This document shows, one piece after another, positions 11,848 to 21,717 of a stretch of 64,000 nucleotides of DNA. Position 1 is the stretch's first letter. Each line of letters opens with the position of its first letter. The stretch lies in the NCBI GenBank assembly GCA_029964075.1, contig CM057134.1, forward strand, positions 23,972,905 to 24,036,904, in the 5' to 3' direction. Source of the DNA: Patiria pectinifera (Eukaryota > Echinodermata > Asteroidea > Valvatida > Asterinidae). The translations under genes were made by a program, and so were the position numbers. The notes beneath the pieces are model-generated. The model saw only the letters and a program-made list of their open reading frames with translations. It ran no database searches and was not told the origin of the DNA.

Positions 11848-12745
11848 TTGGCTGTAGGAAGAGGTCAGGAGGCCATTATTAATTAATTAAAACTTATTTT
11901 CAAAAGCTAACAACTGGTTAGCTAGCGTTGTTCCAGGCGGTCTCTCGGCTTTTTGTCGAAGGGAGATAATCGGGCCCTGCACCCACAATCAACGCGGCTA
12001 CGTGCGTGTACCACCGACTCTTGCCCGTACGAACGGTTCGGTACTACATGTAACACAACCAGCAAGCACACACACGTGAGTACGGACTGTACGCATGGTG
12101 TAATAAGGCAGTAAATGTAGGCCTACTGTGGTCTGCGTGTGGGTGTACGTACGTACGTGTGGGGGATATACGCGCCGCGTGGCCTGTCGAACGGCCTGTT
12201 GGGTTACGCGGACGTACTAGCTCATGCATGTACTGTGTGTGCATGGCTGTTGTACGGGTGGGTGAGTGCACGTGCGTACGTACATGTACAAGCATAGCCA
12301 ACTGTGAAGTTACTTTCTCACTAGCAGCGTACGGGCATCGATATGTGCACGCAATTATGCCTTGCCAAGTTGATTAGGGATTTTCTTATCGGCGATTTTT
12401 TTTTTTATCGGCGAATCGATAAGCCCAACGCCTTGGTCAAGGCTAATGGTTAGCCAGCTAACATCAGCGGTTCATCATAATACCAAGCAACTTTCTCATA
12501 TTTTAGTGCTGGAAAGTCCTGGAAAAGTTATGGAATTTGGTTTTTATATTTTCGGTAGGAACCCTGAGGTAAATAATGAATCAGGTTGACCCTATGGAAA
12601 TGACACAATTCTGCTAGATGCACTTCAAAAATCTGCTAGATAAAACAAAAATCTCAAAATACTGTTCAAAACAAATCTGGTATATTTTTCTGCTAGGATA
12701 ACCGATTTTACAGAATTCTGCTAGAAATCTGCTAAAATTTACATT
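11848..12745. other. Sequence unique to duplication copy A
   Basis: This stretch is absent from copy B, which joins directly across it near 39210-39240. It contains many ACGTACGT-rich words at 12130-12290 and no convincing gene. The 70-85 codon open frames here overlap on both strands and look fortuitous. Confidence 0.5.
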
Positions 12746-13574
12746 CTGCCAGACTTTCTGCTAGCTTCGTTTTTTTTTCAATATAAAATCTGTCAGATCC
12801 AGCCGACAATCGGCTATAACGGTCACCATGTATGCAATGGGACCAGAGCGTGCGGTGGGCGGGGTTGAAGATGGGTTGTAAATTGTTGCAGGATTTGGAA
12901 GGTCATAAGCGAGGGTCGTAAAACGTATAACAAATGGGTTCTCATCGGACAGTGGAAAGTGGTCTGGTGTCTTGACTATTTTCTGGAAGGACCAAGTCAT
13001 CAAGGGCCACACATGTCAGTATATAGCTAGTTCTAATGTGTACTTATGCATGTTACATCTTCTTTGGTTGACAATTCAAAACTTTTTAAAGGATTACTTC
13101 ACTGAGCTGTGTTTTTATCAAAAAAAAATTATAAGGCATATGTCTTCTGTGTTTTTTTTTAAATACAATGTTGTAAAATCATCAATTAATCAAGACACAC
13201 ATAAGACATGAGCCAAATTAAATTTTGAAAGCTATGTACCGGGTTGTAATATTTCATCAGTTGTTTTGTTGAATACCCTGGCTTTAATCTGAATTTCAAA
13301 ATGATCAGTTCTTCAAAATATCATTATTAAATCATTCATCAATGTTGCTCAGACTTTTTTTTATGAAATGACTTTACAAATCGATTCGTCTCATTTCAAG
13401 ATTGTCACTATAATGTTGAATCTTTGCATGGGCAAAATGAAGACACTGAGGTGGTAGGAGATGATTAGGTGATTGAAGACGCGTGATAATGTCCAACGCT
13501 TGCCAAATCTGGGCTCATTTTTTCCTAGCCGGGGGAGTGGGGGTGGTGGGGGTAAAAGGGTGGAGGGACACAAG

Positions 13575-13845
13575 GCAGTGTTGTTGTCGAGTCACTTTAG
13601 TCGAATCAGAGCCTGAGTCAAAGCTTTGAGTCAAGTTCGGGTCCGAGTATCGAATCATTTGGTTCCGATATACATCGGAATTGTTCTTAAAAGTTTGGGT
13701 TTTTTAAGTAAATGAGTTACTTGCGAGTCAGGAGTTATTAGCGTCAAGTCAGAGTCATGATGATCGAGTCCGAGTCTGAGTCACTGAAATTGCGACCCGA
13801 GTCGGACTGGAGTCCTGGACTCGAGTCCAACAACAAGGTGTTGGT
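13575..13845. repeat. GAGTC-rich repeat, copy 1
   Basis: The pentamer GAGTC recurs densely between GTTGTTGTCGAGTCAC at the left and ACTCGAGTCCAACAAC at the right, which pair as inverted ends. Related copies are at 41163-41345 and 47118-47352. It looks like a low-complexity interior held between short inverted termini. Confidence 0.55.
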
Positions 13846-14060
13846 GTTCCCACCCTGTCACCCTCAACCTTAGTTACGCCACAGTGACGGTGATTATTGG
13901 GTGCATGGCGAGTTTTTCGTGGAGATGTTGAACCGTAAAGACCTGAAAAACGCGTAAATCAAAATAAAGAAGAAAATTACATGTTGCTAGACTCAACAAG
14001 ACGGGAGATAAAATGCTCCCAAACTTTTAACACAATATCACCACGTTTAATTCCGATCAG

Positions 14061-14218
14061 GTTGGCTGTTCGACGTGACGGGAAGCTACAAGACAGTGTT
14101 CTTCGCATTAGCGGGGATAAACTTCACCTGCTCTCTGCAAATGTTTCTTTTCCCTGTGCTTAAGCGACTGGAAAAGAGGAAAGAGGGTAAATCATCAGAA
14201 ACACACGAGGAAGGATGA
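14061..14218 (+). CDS. Last exon of an SLC16-like transporter paralogue
   Basis: The sequence after the acceptor TTCCGATCAG matches the last exon of the downstream transporter (26429-26565) along almost its whole length. Read in the same phase it gives GWLFDVTGSYKTVFFALAG, then a hydrophobic run and a basic tail, and stops at TGA 14216-14218. There is no frameshift or internal stop. GWLYD..GSY is the start of TM11 in monocarboxylate transporters, and the segment would form the last transmembrane helix and cytosolic tail. No matching upstream exon is visible in the 14 kb before it. Either the gene has a very long intron holding duplication copy A, or this is an orphan exon left by tandem duplication. 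Confidence 0.75.
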
Positions 14219-14869
14219 ACTATATCTAAAATGTTATTCATATCACTTTTGTGAATATATGAAGTACATGTATTACAAAATCGACGACAGCAAACTGCAA
14301 AGAATGCATTGCATCGAACATAGGTAACCAGTATACATTTTTTATAAGGGCAGTTAAATAATATCATAGGGGACATACTTTTTGCCGTCTTTTTAATTTA
14401 AGATATCGTTCATCAGTTTCTCCTTGCAGATTATAACGATGAGTTGATTGGAATTGTTATTGCTTTGAGACATAAAAGAAATCATCACCATCGAGTCAAA
14501 AAGATCTGGCGTATACACTTAAATAGTTTCAAGCCTCCGTTTGCTTACATCGACCTAGACCTAAAAGGTCACGACAAATATACGAAGTCTGTATCCAGAA
14601 CAAATCATCTATAATGATTTTTAATATATAACATTTGATGTTATTTTTGGAATGTGTATAATGACCTGCTCGCCTAAAGGCGATACTGACATAGTTTGCG
14701 TTGGCATTGAAACAGTGGAACAATCATGAGCTTAGACCATTGGGTTTTTGACGTTATTTGTTAAGCAACGCATGCATGTGAGTCTTTACTTCATAATTGT
14801 AGTCCCGATTTTGTTCCAATGTAGTGATGTTGTGCAAACAGCGAAAAGTCAGGAATATGAGGATCTATT
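14219..14869. other. Non-coding stretch, possible 3' UTR then intergenic
   Basis: It follows the paralogue stop codon. I see no clear polyadenylation signal and no recognised repeat. Confidence 0.3.
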
Positions 14870-15185
14870 AAAGTAAAGGTAAAGGTAGGGGTAAAGGGGA
14901 CGAACCTGTATTCACAGGAACGGAGTGCCCATCTCTCTTTCGAAGCGATTGGGCCAGACTCATATGCTGCTGTGGGGGGATCGCCACACCTCCACAGCGA
15001 GTCTGTTACCTTCCCAGCATTGAATAATGCCTGTACCCATTTAACAACTGGGTCGAGAGGAGTAATTGAGGTAAAGCGCCTTACTCAAGGGCACAACACG
15101 CATGGCCACGGCGGGGCTCAAACCCACAATCTCACGATCATGAATCGTGCCCTAGCGCTAGACCACACGTACCCAATCTTTGGAC
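14870..15185 (-). mobile_element. tRNA-derived SINE
   Basis: Read on the minus strand, the element begins near 15180 with a tRNA-like head: TGGTCTAGCGC resembles a pol III A box, and GGGTTTGAGCC about 40 bases later resembles the B box. A body follows containing the sequence that reads TACTCAAGGGCACAAC on the + strand. It ends in a short TTTACC-type repeat (14878-14900 on the + strand). The layout is that of a tRNA-derived SINE, not a functional tRNA gene. Confidence 0.65.
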
Positions 15186-16374
15186 AGATTCATGTTCTTA
15201 AGATCATGTATAACCAGAATCTATTAGTAGTCCGGCAGCCAAAAGCTGCTTTTTACCTGAGCCGTGTTCCAATTAGGGATATATAATCTTTGGACCGATT
15301 CTTGTTCTTTAGATCATGTTCAACCAGCATCTACAGGGTGACCTTCTGTGAAGGTTGGGCATTTTTTATTAGAGATATAAATGAACATTTCCTCTAACTA
15401 TTGTAATCAGAAAGTCCCGTTTCGTAACTTTTCATAACTATGATGGTGGCGCTGTTTATTTTTTCTCATTATTTGTTATTGCTAAGCTTTGTTAAATTAC
15501 ATACAATAAAACAAAACATGATGACCTTTTGTTGTTGTTCAGGAATACTTTTTTTTTCTTTTTTTTTTTAGAAATATTTGTTTCAAAAGAACAAATCATT
15601 TAATACTTTTAAATCTGTGACAGAGGATGTCCAGTCTGATTCCTTCTGGTATAGTGTGTACTATGCAATCTTGTTTGGGTCTGGGTGTACACACATGTAA
15701 ACAACCTGAGAACCACATGGTTGTTGCCGTTATGGAAACATCGCACAATATTTTCAATGATGGAGGCACTGTTAGTTGAATACAGATTTTAATGAGGGTT
15801 TAGCCTTGGTCAAGGCGCTAGGTGTTATTCATCCGGCCGTAGCGCGGTAAACGATATCTTCGCTAGCGCTATGCATTGTTTTCCAAAGCTGCTGCTAATT
15901 GTTCATATTTGGTTATTTCGCATTTTCTTTGCAATTGTTTTGATACACACTTGTGAAATGGTACAACCCTGCTAGACTGATTCTCTGACATTACAATTCC
16001 CCAAAGTCTATAAACTGCTCCGTTTAATCTTAAGTGGGGTCAGGGAACCAGACTACAAGAGCATGGTTAATTTTATTGAATTTTCCAACATCTCCGAACC
16101 CCAAACTTGAAGTCAGTTAAACAATATTTGCTATAACACATTGATCCCCTACATATCTCAAAAGAATTTCTGGAGGGGGGGGGTGTTCCCACAGTCCCAT
16201 ATCTCCATATCGTGCTACTACGGTAGCACAATCACGTCACTCATGCATAACACGCGTTCGTTTATAGGCATGAGACGTAATGACGTCACACTTTGTTTAC
16301 ATGTGCGCTTTAATTCTACGTGGTAGACGGTCCCTACTTCACCTAGCGTCCCGCTGCCGACTTCGCTCCCATAA
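15186..16374. other. Non-coding stretch with one small repeat terminus
   Basis: No gene is recognised. At 16036-16054 it holds GTCAGGGAACCAGACTAC, the inverted terminus of the CTGGTTCCCTGACC family seen at the window start. The adjacent bases also match that copy (AAACGGA and ACTTAA words), so a decayed member lies at about 16018-16054. Confidence 0.45.
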
Positions 16375-16715
16375 GGCCAAAAAAAAAAGTCTCCGGTTTC
16401 TGGTATGCGCGCGCGTCGCCGTAGCCATACATCAATGAAAGATGATGTCTCAAAACCGCCAAACTCACTGGTTTGACTGGAATCCTGCTGCTGCACATCA
16501 CAATTTTAACGGGTTTTTAGATTGGGTTATGGTCGAGAATAAGCTTTATGTGGCCTCTCTGGACTCCCATATATTTGCACTAAGTTTAGTCGGGCACCAT
16601 TTGCAGTCATCAGCCGTCATTTGAAGCAAATAAATCAGGTAAAAAAAAAAAGCCGCGTCGCCGCACCACTTTTTGGGCAAGCTCCATACCAGAAACCGGA
16701 GACTTTTTTTTGGCC
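16375..16715. mobile_element. PIF/Harbinger-like MITE, GGCCAAAAAAA ends
   Basis: This is a 341-bp element with inverted ends: GGCCAAAAAAAAAAGTCTCC at the left is mirrored at the right through GGTTTCTGGTATG. It is flanked on both sides by TAA (16372-16374 and 16716-16718), the 3-bp target duplication of PIF/Harbinger elements. It is the same subfamily as 19909-20218. No transposase is encoded. Confidence 0.8.
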
Positions 16716-17073
16716 TAAAGGGCATATGTAAATAAAGCCATTAAATACGTTTTAAACGAAGTTAGTAAGATATTGCGACGAGTCATCAACAATATACATG
16801 CATCAACATGAACTGTGTAGGAACATTTCTTAGTGCCAAGGCACTCATGCTCTAGAATATCAGAATCCAATTGGCTAGCACTGTTAGTGGGCGCGGCTTC
16901 AGTCATCTATTGAGCAATACTGCATTTTGATTGGTTAATTCATCCTCTGTACTTTAGCAATGGTGTGCATTTATAGTTAGCAAATGCATAGGCATCACGT
17001 TGCATATAAAAGGCAGAGTGTGAGAGAATAAAACTCCGATTTTCGGGGATTTCAGGCCGCAATACCCCTTTAA

Positions 17074-17537
17074 CCCTAAAGGGGCCGGGTTATTTTGACC
17101 AGCTCCCAGCCGGGGGGGGGGGGGGGGGCCCCGATTCCGCCCCCCCCCCCCTAAGATCTCGGCCATCGAGTGACGAAAATTTTTGAAACTCGGTACATGC
17201 ATAGAGCAACTCTTCCTAAACATACCCAAGAAATTTCATGACTATAGGTTAAAGGGTTTTGGAATTATGGCTAATTAATTATTCATATGTACGAATGGCA
17301 ATTCTGCTCTGTGTACACGACGTATATGCGAAAATTCAGTTTTCACGGCGCGTAGCGCGGGAAAATTTTTCGCTACGCGGCAACCCGTGGTCCGATTTTT
17401 ATGTTTTTGGTATCAAAAGATGCGCAATGCTCGAGGTTAAAAAGTCATAACAGCTCGGGTCGCGAAAAAAATTTTTTTAGAGGCTATCACGGAAAATGTT
17501 GAGGGGGGGGGCGGATTCCGCCCCGGCCCCTTAAGGT
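17074..17537. mobile_element. piggyBac-like MITE with TTAA target sites
   Basis: TTAA at 17070-17073 and at 17538-17541 flank inverted ends: CCCTAAAGGGGCCGG at the left against ACCTTAAGGGGCCGG read inward from the right. TTAA duplication with CCY ends is the piggyBac signature. The interior has long G and C runs at both ends and no transposase. Confidence 0.7.
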
Positions 17538-18582
17538 TTAAACAGGCTTGTGAATAGACAAATATATTGTGTACACGGCTAGATAAGATAAGATACATGG
17601 GTAGGGCGCTGCATGGAATTTGTCCGTATTGTTTTCGATCGGTTGCGATTAACCAGCCTTATTCCCTCAACCTCACACTGACCTTTGGCCTTAGTCACAT
17701 GGACAAGTGCAACTGATACTTGCCCTCACAGTTGAACCATGGAAGTGCAACAGAATACGTATGTGCCTTAGTTTTGGAATAAGGTTTCTGGAATACAGAA
17801 TAATATGTGCTTTATGCTCGGGATCAAGCGCGCACTCCTCTTCTTCAGTGAGGTCCTTGCAAAAGATATGTGCTTAACTGGTGAGTTGAAATTGATTGAG
17901 CTATAATACAAAATGCAATTTTGTTGAAGACGTTAATATTGTTCGATAATAACACTGCACTTTATTGGGGCACATAATAGTCCTTGTTGAATGGAACGGT
18001 CAGTCTTTCACCTCATGAAACCATTCCTTCCATTGCACTCAGAAACGTTTTGAGCCAGTGCTTACCCTCGTTGCAGTTCTTACCACAACAATATGGGGGA
18101 TGATCAAATGGCCCATCGCCATGGATTTACGTCCGTGGACCGGGCCAACGATTTTCGATTGATGGTAAAGTTAAGTTTAATTTGCGAAATGAAGAGATCT
18201 ATTAACCTATGCCATGTTAAGAATGACTTGTCCCCTGACCCCCATCTGATGACCTAGGGCAGCTTTAGAACGGTCCCACGACGGACAATAACTTGGTACC
18301 ATCAAACCCTTTGTGCTCAAATAGATAGTTAAACTCCACCTAGCTCCCGGTTTAAGCACACTGGCACATGTTTTGGGTAAGAAGGCAGCTTCGGACATAA
18401 TGCTGCTCTGCGCCGCGCTGCTTTCTGTGCGGTGGCTCTCTGTGACAAGTAATTTTATTGTAACATTTTTATATCCCTCCACCTGAAACCGATGTGCAGG
18501 ATTTTATTGGATTTTACATATTGCTCTTATTATTGACTTCCCAACGATCGAGGTTAATTTCATTCTTCCAAAGCTCCTTACC
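17538..18582. other. Upstream region of the transporter gene
   Basis: This stretch precedes the first coding exon and should hold the promoter and 5' UTR. No TATA box or upstream exon could be fixed. A 91-codon open frame on the minus strand (18207-18482) has no recognised similarity. Confidence 0.35.
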
Positions 18583-18814
18583 ATGAACTCGCCCAGATCA
18601 CCGATGCAGACTCGGGAGAAGAAAACTCCCGAATCCCGGGAAGGTGGCTGGGGTATCGTGGTGGTCATTGCTTCCTACTCCATCAACGTGCTCGTGCTCA
18701 GTCTGTTGCGCTGTGGAGGAGTCTTGTATCAGAGCTGGATGGATGAATTCGAGACCGGTGCCAAGGAAATTGCGGCAATTCAGAGTATTCTCTCCGCAAT
18801 GACGTGCTTTTGTG
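18583..18814 (+). CDS. Monocarboxylate-transporter-like MFS protein, exon 1
   Basis: First coding exon of a 498-residue SLC16-family (MCT) transporter with 12 expected membrane helices in the plasma membrane. After a short charged cytosolic N-terminus, residues 20-24 (EGGWG) match the family signature that opens TM1, followed by a hydrophobic run to about residue 45. The WMDEFE and AAIQSIL segments match the MCT loop and TM2. The ATG at 18583 is the only start giving the usual short tail before the signature. The exon ends at TGTG|GTAAGA in phase 1. MCT proteins carry lactate, pyruvate, aromatic amino acids or thyroid hormone, usually with protons. The substrate here cannot be read from sequence; it looks closest to the MCT12/13/14 orphan group. 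Confidence 0.88.
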
Positions 18815-19042
18815 GTAAGAGAATGTTACAATAAGAGGTAGTACAGAAGTTGTTTATGGCTTCTAGCCCATATAAGTCAGGTAATATCATTGGCACTGTG
18901 AGAGAAACTGTATCAAACTGTATCAAAAGAGGAGGGTCTATTTCCTCCTAAATGAAAACTGTTTTCTCCTTTTTTTGGCTAAGTTGGATGAATCAATTGT
19001 GATCGTTGAAAAGTCAAGTGGTTTTCTTTTACTATGATTATA

Positions 19043-19572
19043 CAGGGTGTATAAACAAAGGAAACCCAGATGTATTAAAATGTAATTTATAAAAACGGAT
19101 GACTGAGCATTCGTTGTCATTCTGTCAAGGAACAAAATCTGTACTGGGCCAAGTTTGTGCAAAAGGGTCACTGGTATTCTGGGCATGTGGGACGGCTTAA
19201 TTTAAAGATTAAATTTAATTTAGAACAATTTATTCAGTTTTGACGCAGTGATTTAACCACTCTCATTTTTTAATTTAACCCCTCATGGCCCAACGCCTTC
19301 AACGTGGTCACTACCGCTTTCCACACAAAGCTTAGCAGGAAGTCTAGTCTATTTCAACCTTTGCATAAAACAGTCAGCATGCAATCTTAGCCAGGTAAAA
19401 CTTGGCCCAGTACAACGAATGCGCAGTCATCCGTGGCCACACAACCACGGTGTCATTGGAAAGAAGATACATTGACGTTTCACATGATCTTTAACTTGTT
19501 TGAATATATTGATTGGATTTTCTATCATGTACATTTACATCTGCAGGGGTTCCCTTTTTTTGATACACCCTG
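19043..19572. mobile_element. Mariner-like non-autonomous element with CAGGGTGTA ends
   Basis: The element runs from CAGGGTGTATAAACAAAGG to the inverted form ending TACACCCTG, with TA on both flanks. Ends of the form CAGGGTGT with a TA target are typical of mariner/Tc1 elements. It is 530 bp, lies in intron 1 of the transporter gene, and has no intact transposase. Confidence 0.65.
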
Positions 19573-19617
19573 TATATCCAACGCTTAAATTGTACTCGTA
19601 TTTCCATATTCCCCAAG

Positions 19618-19758
19618 GCCTTGCAGGTGCTGTTCTGTGTAAACGCTTCGGCTGCAGGTTTTCAGGAATTTTTGGAGGAGTTCTGTGGTTTCTTGGTCTC
19701 TTCTGCAGCTACTGGGTGCAGAACATATTTCAGTTGTACGTCACAATTGCAATAGCAG
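19618..19758 (+). CDS. Monocarboxylate-transporter-like MFS protein, exon 2
   Basis: This 141-bp exon (47 codons, phase 1 at both ends) runs from acceptor CCCCAAG to donor GCAG|GTAATT. It encodes GLAGAVLCKRFGCR, the conserved MCT loop between TM2 and TM3 (family form G.L.G.L..KFGCR), then two hydrophobic helices (TM3 and start of TM4) around GGVLWFLGLFCSYW. Preserved phase and family-typical content make the splice sites secure. Confidence 0.88.
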
Positions 19759-19908
19759 GTAATTACAAATTTGAATTGAATGGATCCCAACTAAAGAAGT
19801 GGAGGTGAGAAAAAAATGGCCTAAGGGGGTGGGGGTGGTGGAGTCATGTTCTTTGACAGTTACTAAACGTAAAGGCAAAATGTTCGCAACTCACTGTACA
19901 CTTCATTA

Positions 19909-20218
19909 GGCCAAAAAAAAGTCTTTGGTTTCTGGTATGCGCGCGCGTCGCTGTAACCATGCGCGTCCGCAAAATGATTTTTTTTTCAATGACAGATGTC
20001 TCTTAACCGCCAAACTCACTGGTTTGACTGGAATCCTGCTGCGGCACAATTTAAACGTGTTTTTAGATGGGGTTATTATCGAGAATAAGCTTTATGTGGC
20101 CTCTCTGGACTCCCATATTGCACTAAGTTTAGTCGGGCACCATTTGCAGTCATCAGCCGTCGCCGCACCACTTTTTTTGGGCAAGCTCCATACCAGAAAC
20201 CGGAGACTTTTTTTGGCC
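19909..20218. mobile_element. PIF/Harbinger-like MITE in transporter intron 2
   Basis: This 310-bp element is about 85-90% similar by eye to 16375-16715, with GGCCAAAAAAAAGTC ends and TTA target duplications at 19906-19908 and 20219-20221. It ends 165 bases before exon 3. Confidence 0.8.
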
Positions 20219-20383
20219 TTAGAACTCAACCATCTGATAAAATTGTTACTGGTATGTGCTTGCCATGGGCGTGTGGATACAATTCCATCAAAGTGTCGTT
20301 ACTTTGAGTATAAATCGATTGGAGGAAGATTTTTGTGAAATGATCCTTGAATTGTTTACAATTTTGTGTTGTGTGTTTGTTAG

Positions 20384-21370
20384 GTGTTGGTGTCGGAATT
20401 TCATACACTTTTGGGATAGTTTCAGTGGCAATGCACTTCAAAAAGAGGTACAAAACTGCCAACGCAGTGGCCTTCTCTGGGGCAGGGATAGGAATCATGG
20501 CCGCTCCTCCGATAGCCCAACTTCTGCTGGACAACTATGGATGGAGGGGAACTCTCTTCATCATTTCGGCAATCATGGCCAATAGCATTGCGTGTGGCGC
20601 TCTCTATAGGCCTCGGCGCAATGTTCAGCGCTCCCCAAAAGAATTACAACTAAATAGCGAAGATCACGAACAAGAATCAAGGATTGATGAAGTCAGACCA
20701 GAAAGTCCAACAAACGCGACAGATGCCAGTGGTAACGAACCCGTGATCTTCCAGACATCTACCGTTGCCATGAGGTCCTGCAATGACGATCCAGATGAGA
20801 TATGCTACATATCTGTTGACCAATCTAGTAAACGTGAATATGCGTCGTTTATGGACGCACGGAAGCTGAACCAAGCTGGTAGTCTGTTACGCAGATTTTG
20901 TTCCGGACTTAGCATCAGAGTATTGATGAAAAACTATCGCTTCCTTCTGGTGTGTTTAGTGTCAGTTGAGTTCGCCCCTTCGTACCTTTCATTTGCTTTA
21001 TTCGTCATTCCCCGCGCACAGAGCATTGACGTGGCGCCCTCCAGTGCTGCGTTCCTCGTTAGTATTCTAGGCATTGGGACTCTACTCGGACAGCTTGGTA
21101 ACGGATTGATGCTGAGCTGCAGGATCTCAGCAGAACACGTACTGGCAATCTGCGTGGCTTTGTCGGGTGTTTCGTTGCTTGTACTGAACGTGGACGGCTA
21201 CGTGTACCTGGCCATTGCTTCATTCTTACAAGGCTTTGCCAGTGGGGCCTTCTTCGCCATAGCTTCCGTCTTGATACTGCGTTATGTGGGTTTGGAGGGG
21301 TTTGCGGTTGGTACCGGATGGCACCAAATATCTATTGGCGTTGGTCAACTACTTGGACCCATCGTAGCAG
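20384..21370 (+). CDS. Monocarboxylate-transporter-like MFS protein, exon 3
   Basis: This 987-bp exon, typical of SLC16 genes in being large and central, opens after TTTGTTAG and ends GCAG|GTACGT; both boundaries are phase 1. It encodes TM4 to about TM10. HFKKRYKTANAVAFSGAG, starting at residue 142, matches the family motif of TM5 (YF.KRR.LA.G.A.AG), followed by YGWRGTLFI. The long acidic loop at about residues 195-290 (many E, D, N, S) is the expected TM6-TM7 cytosolic loop, where MCTs vary most. The second helix bundle follows from KNYRFLLVCLVSVEF. The phase agrees with exon 4. Confidence 0.9.
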
Positions 21371-21570
21371 GTACGTAAAGAGTGGCATAAGCGATCTCTG
21401 TATACTAATTGACAGCGCGCGCCCACGCATTGAAGCAGCCTGCCGCCAGTCTTGGGTCACACATGACGCATGCGCAGTAAATGCGAGTTTCTTTTTGATG
21501 GAAACTTGTATTTGTTATTTTGTTTTTAAATTCATAACATAGAGAGCAGGGAATGTTCGTACTTATAAGG

Positions 21571-21671
21571 CGGCTCAAGTCCTGTTGTCGACACTAAGTA
21601 CACCAAGACACTTAACCATTATTGATTCGTCATTCGGATGGGACGTAAAGCCGTAGGGCCCGTGCATTGTG

Positions 21672-21717
<46 letters not shown>

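Larger units (their letters stand above)
3857..13425. repeat. Large direct duplication, copy A
   Basis: From GGTATCCTTCCTTGGCAT onward the sequence matches 33655-39905 nearly base for base over long stretches, for example 3860-4600 with 33660-34540, 8835-11300 with 36215-38690, and 12750-13425 with 39235-39905. Copy A is longer because it holds three stretches absent from copy B: 5708-7199, about 7493-8828, and about 11797-12745. No protein gene is evident in either copy. Both copies share a palindromic tandem array, a 130-bp MITE and a GGGCGTCAATC element. Whether it arose by segmental duplication or as a very large non-autonomous element is not settled. Confidence 0.85.

Noticed and set aside
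3857..13425. Large duplication as a Polinton/Maverick or other giant self-replicating element
   Set aside because: No polymerase, integrase or capsid-like frames and no long terminal inverted repeats are present in either copy.
14870..15185. Functional tRNA gene on the minus strand
   Set aside because: A- and B-box-like words are present, but the flanking body and tail fit a SINE, and a clean cloverleaf was not evident by eye.
20226..20534. Minus-strand frame overlapping transporter exon 3
   Set aside because: It is the shadow of a confidently read coding exon.
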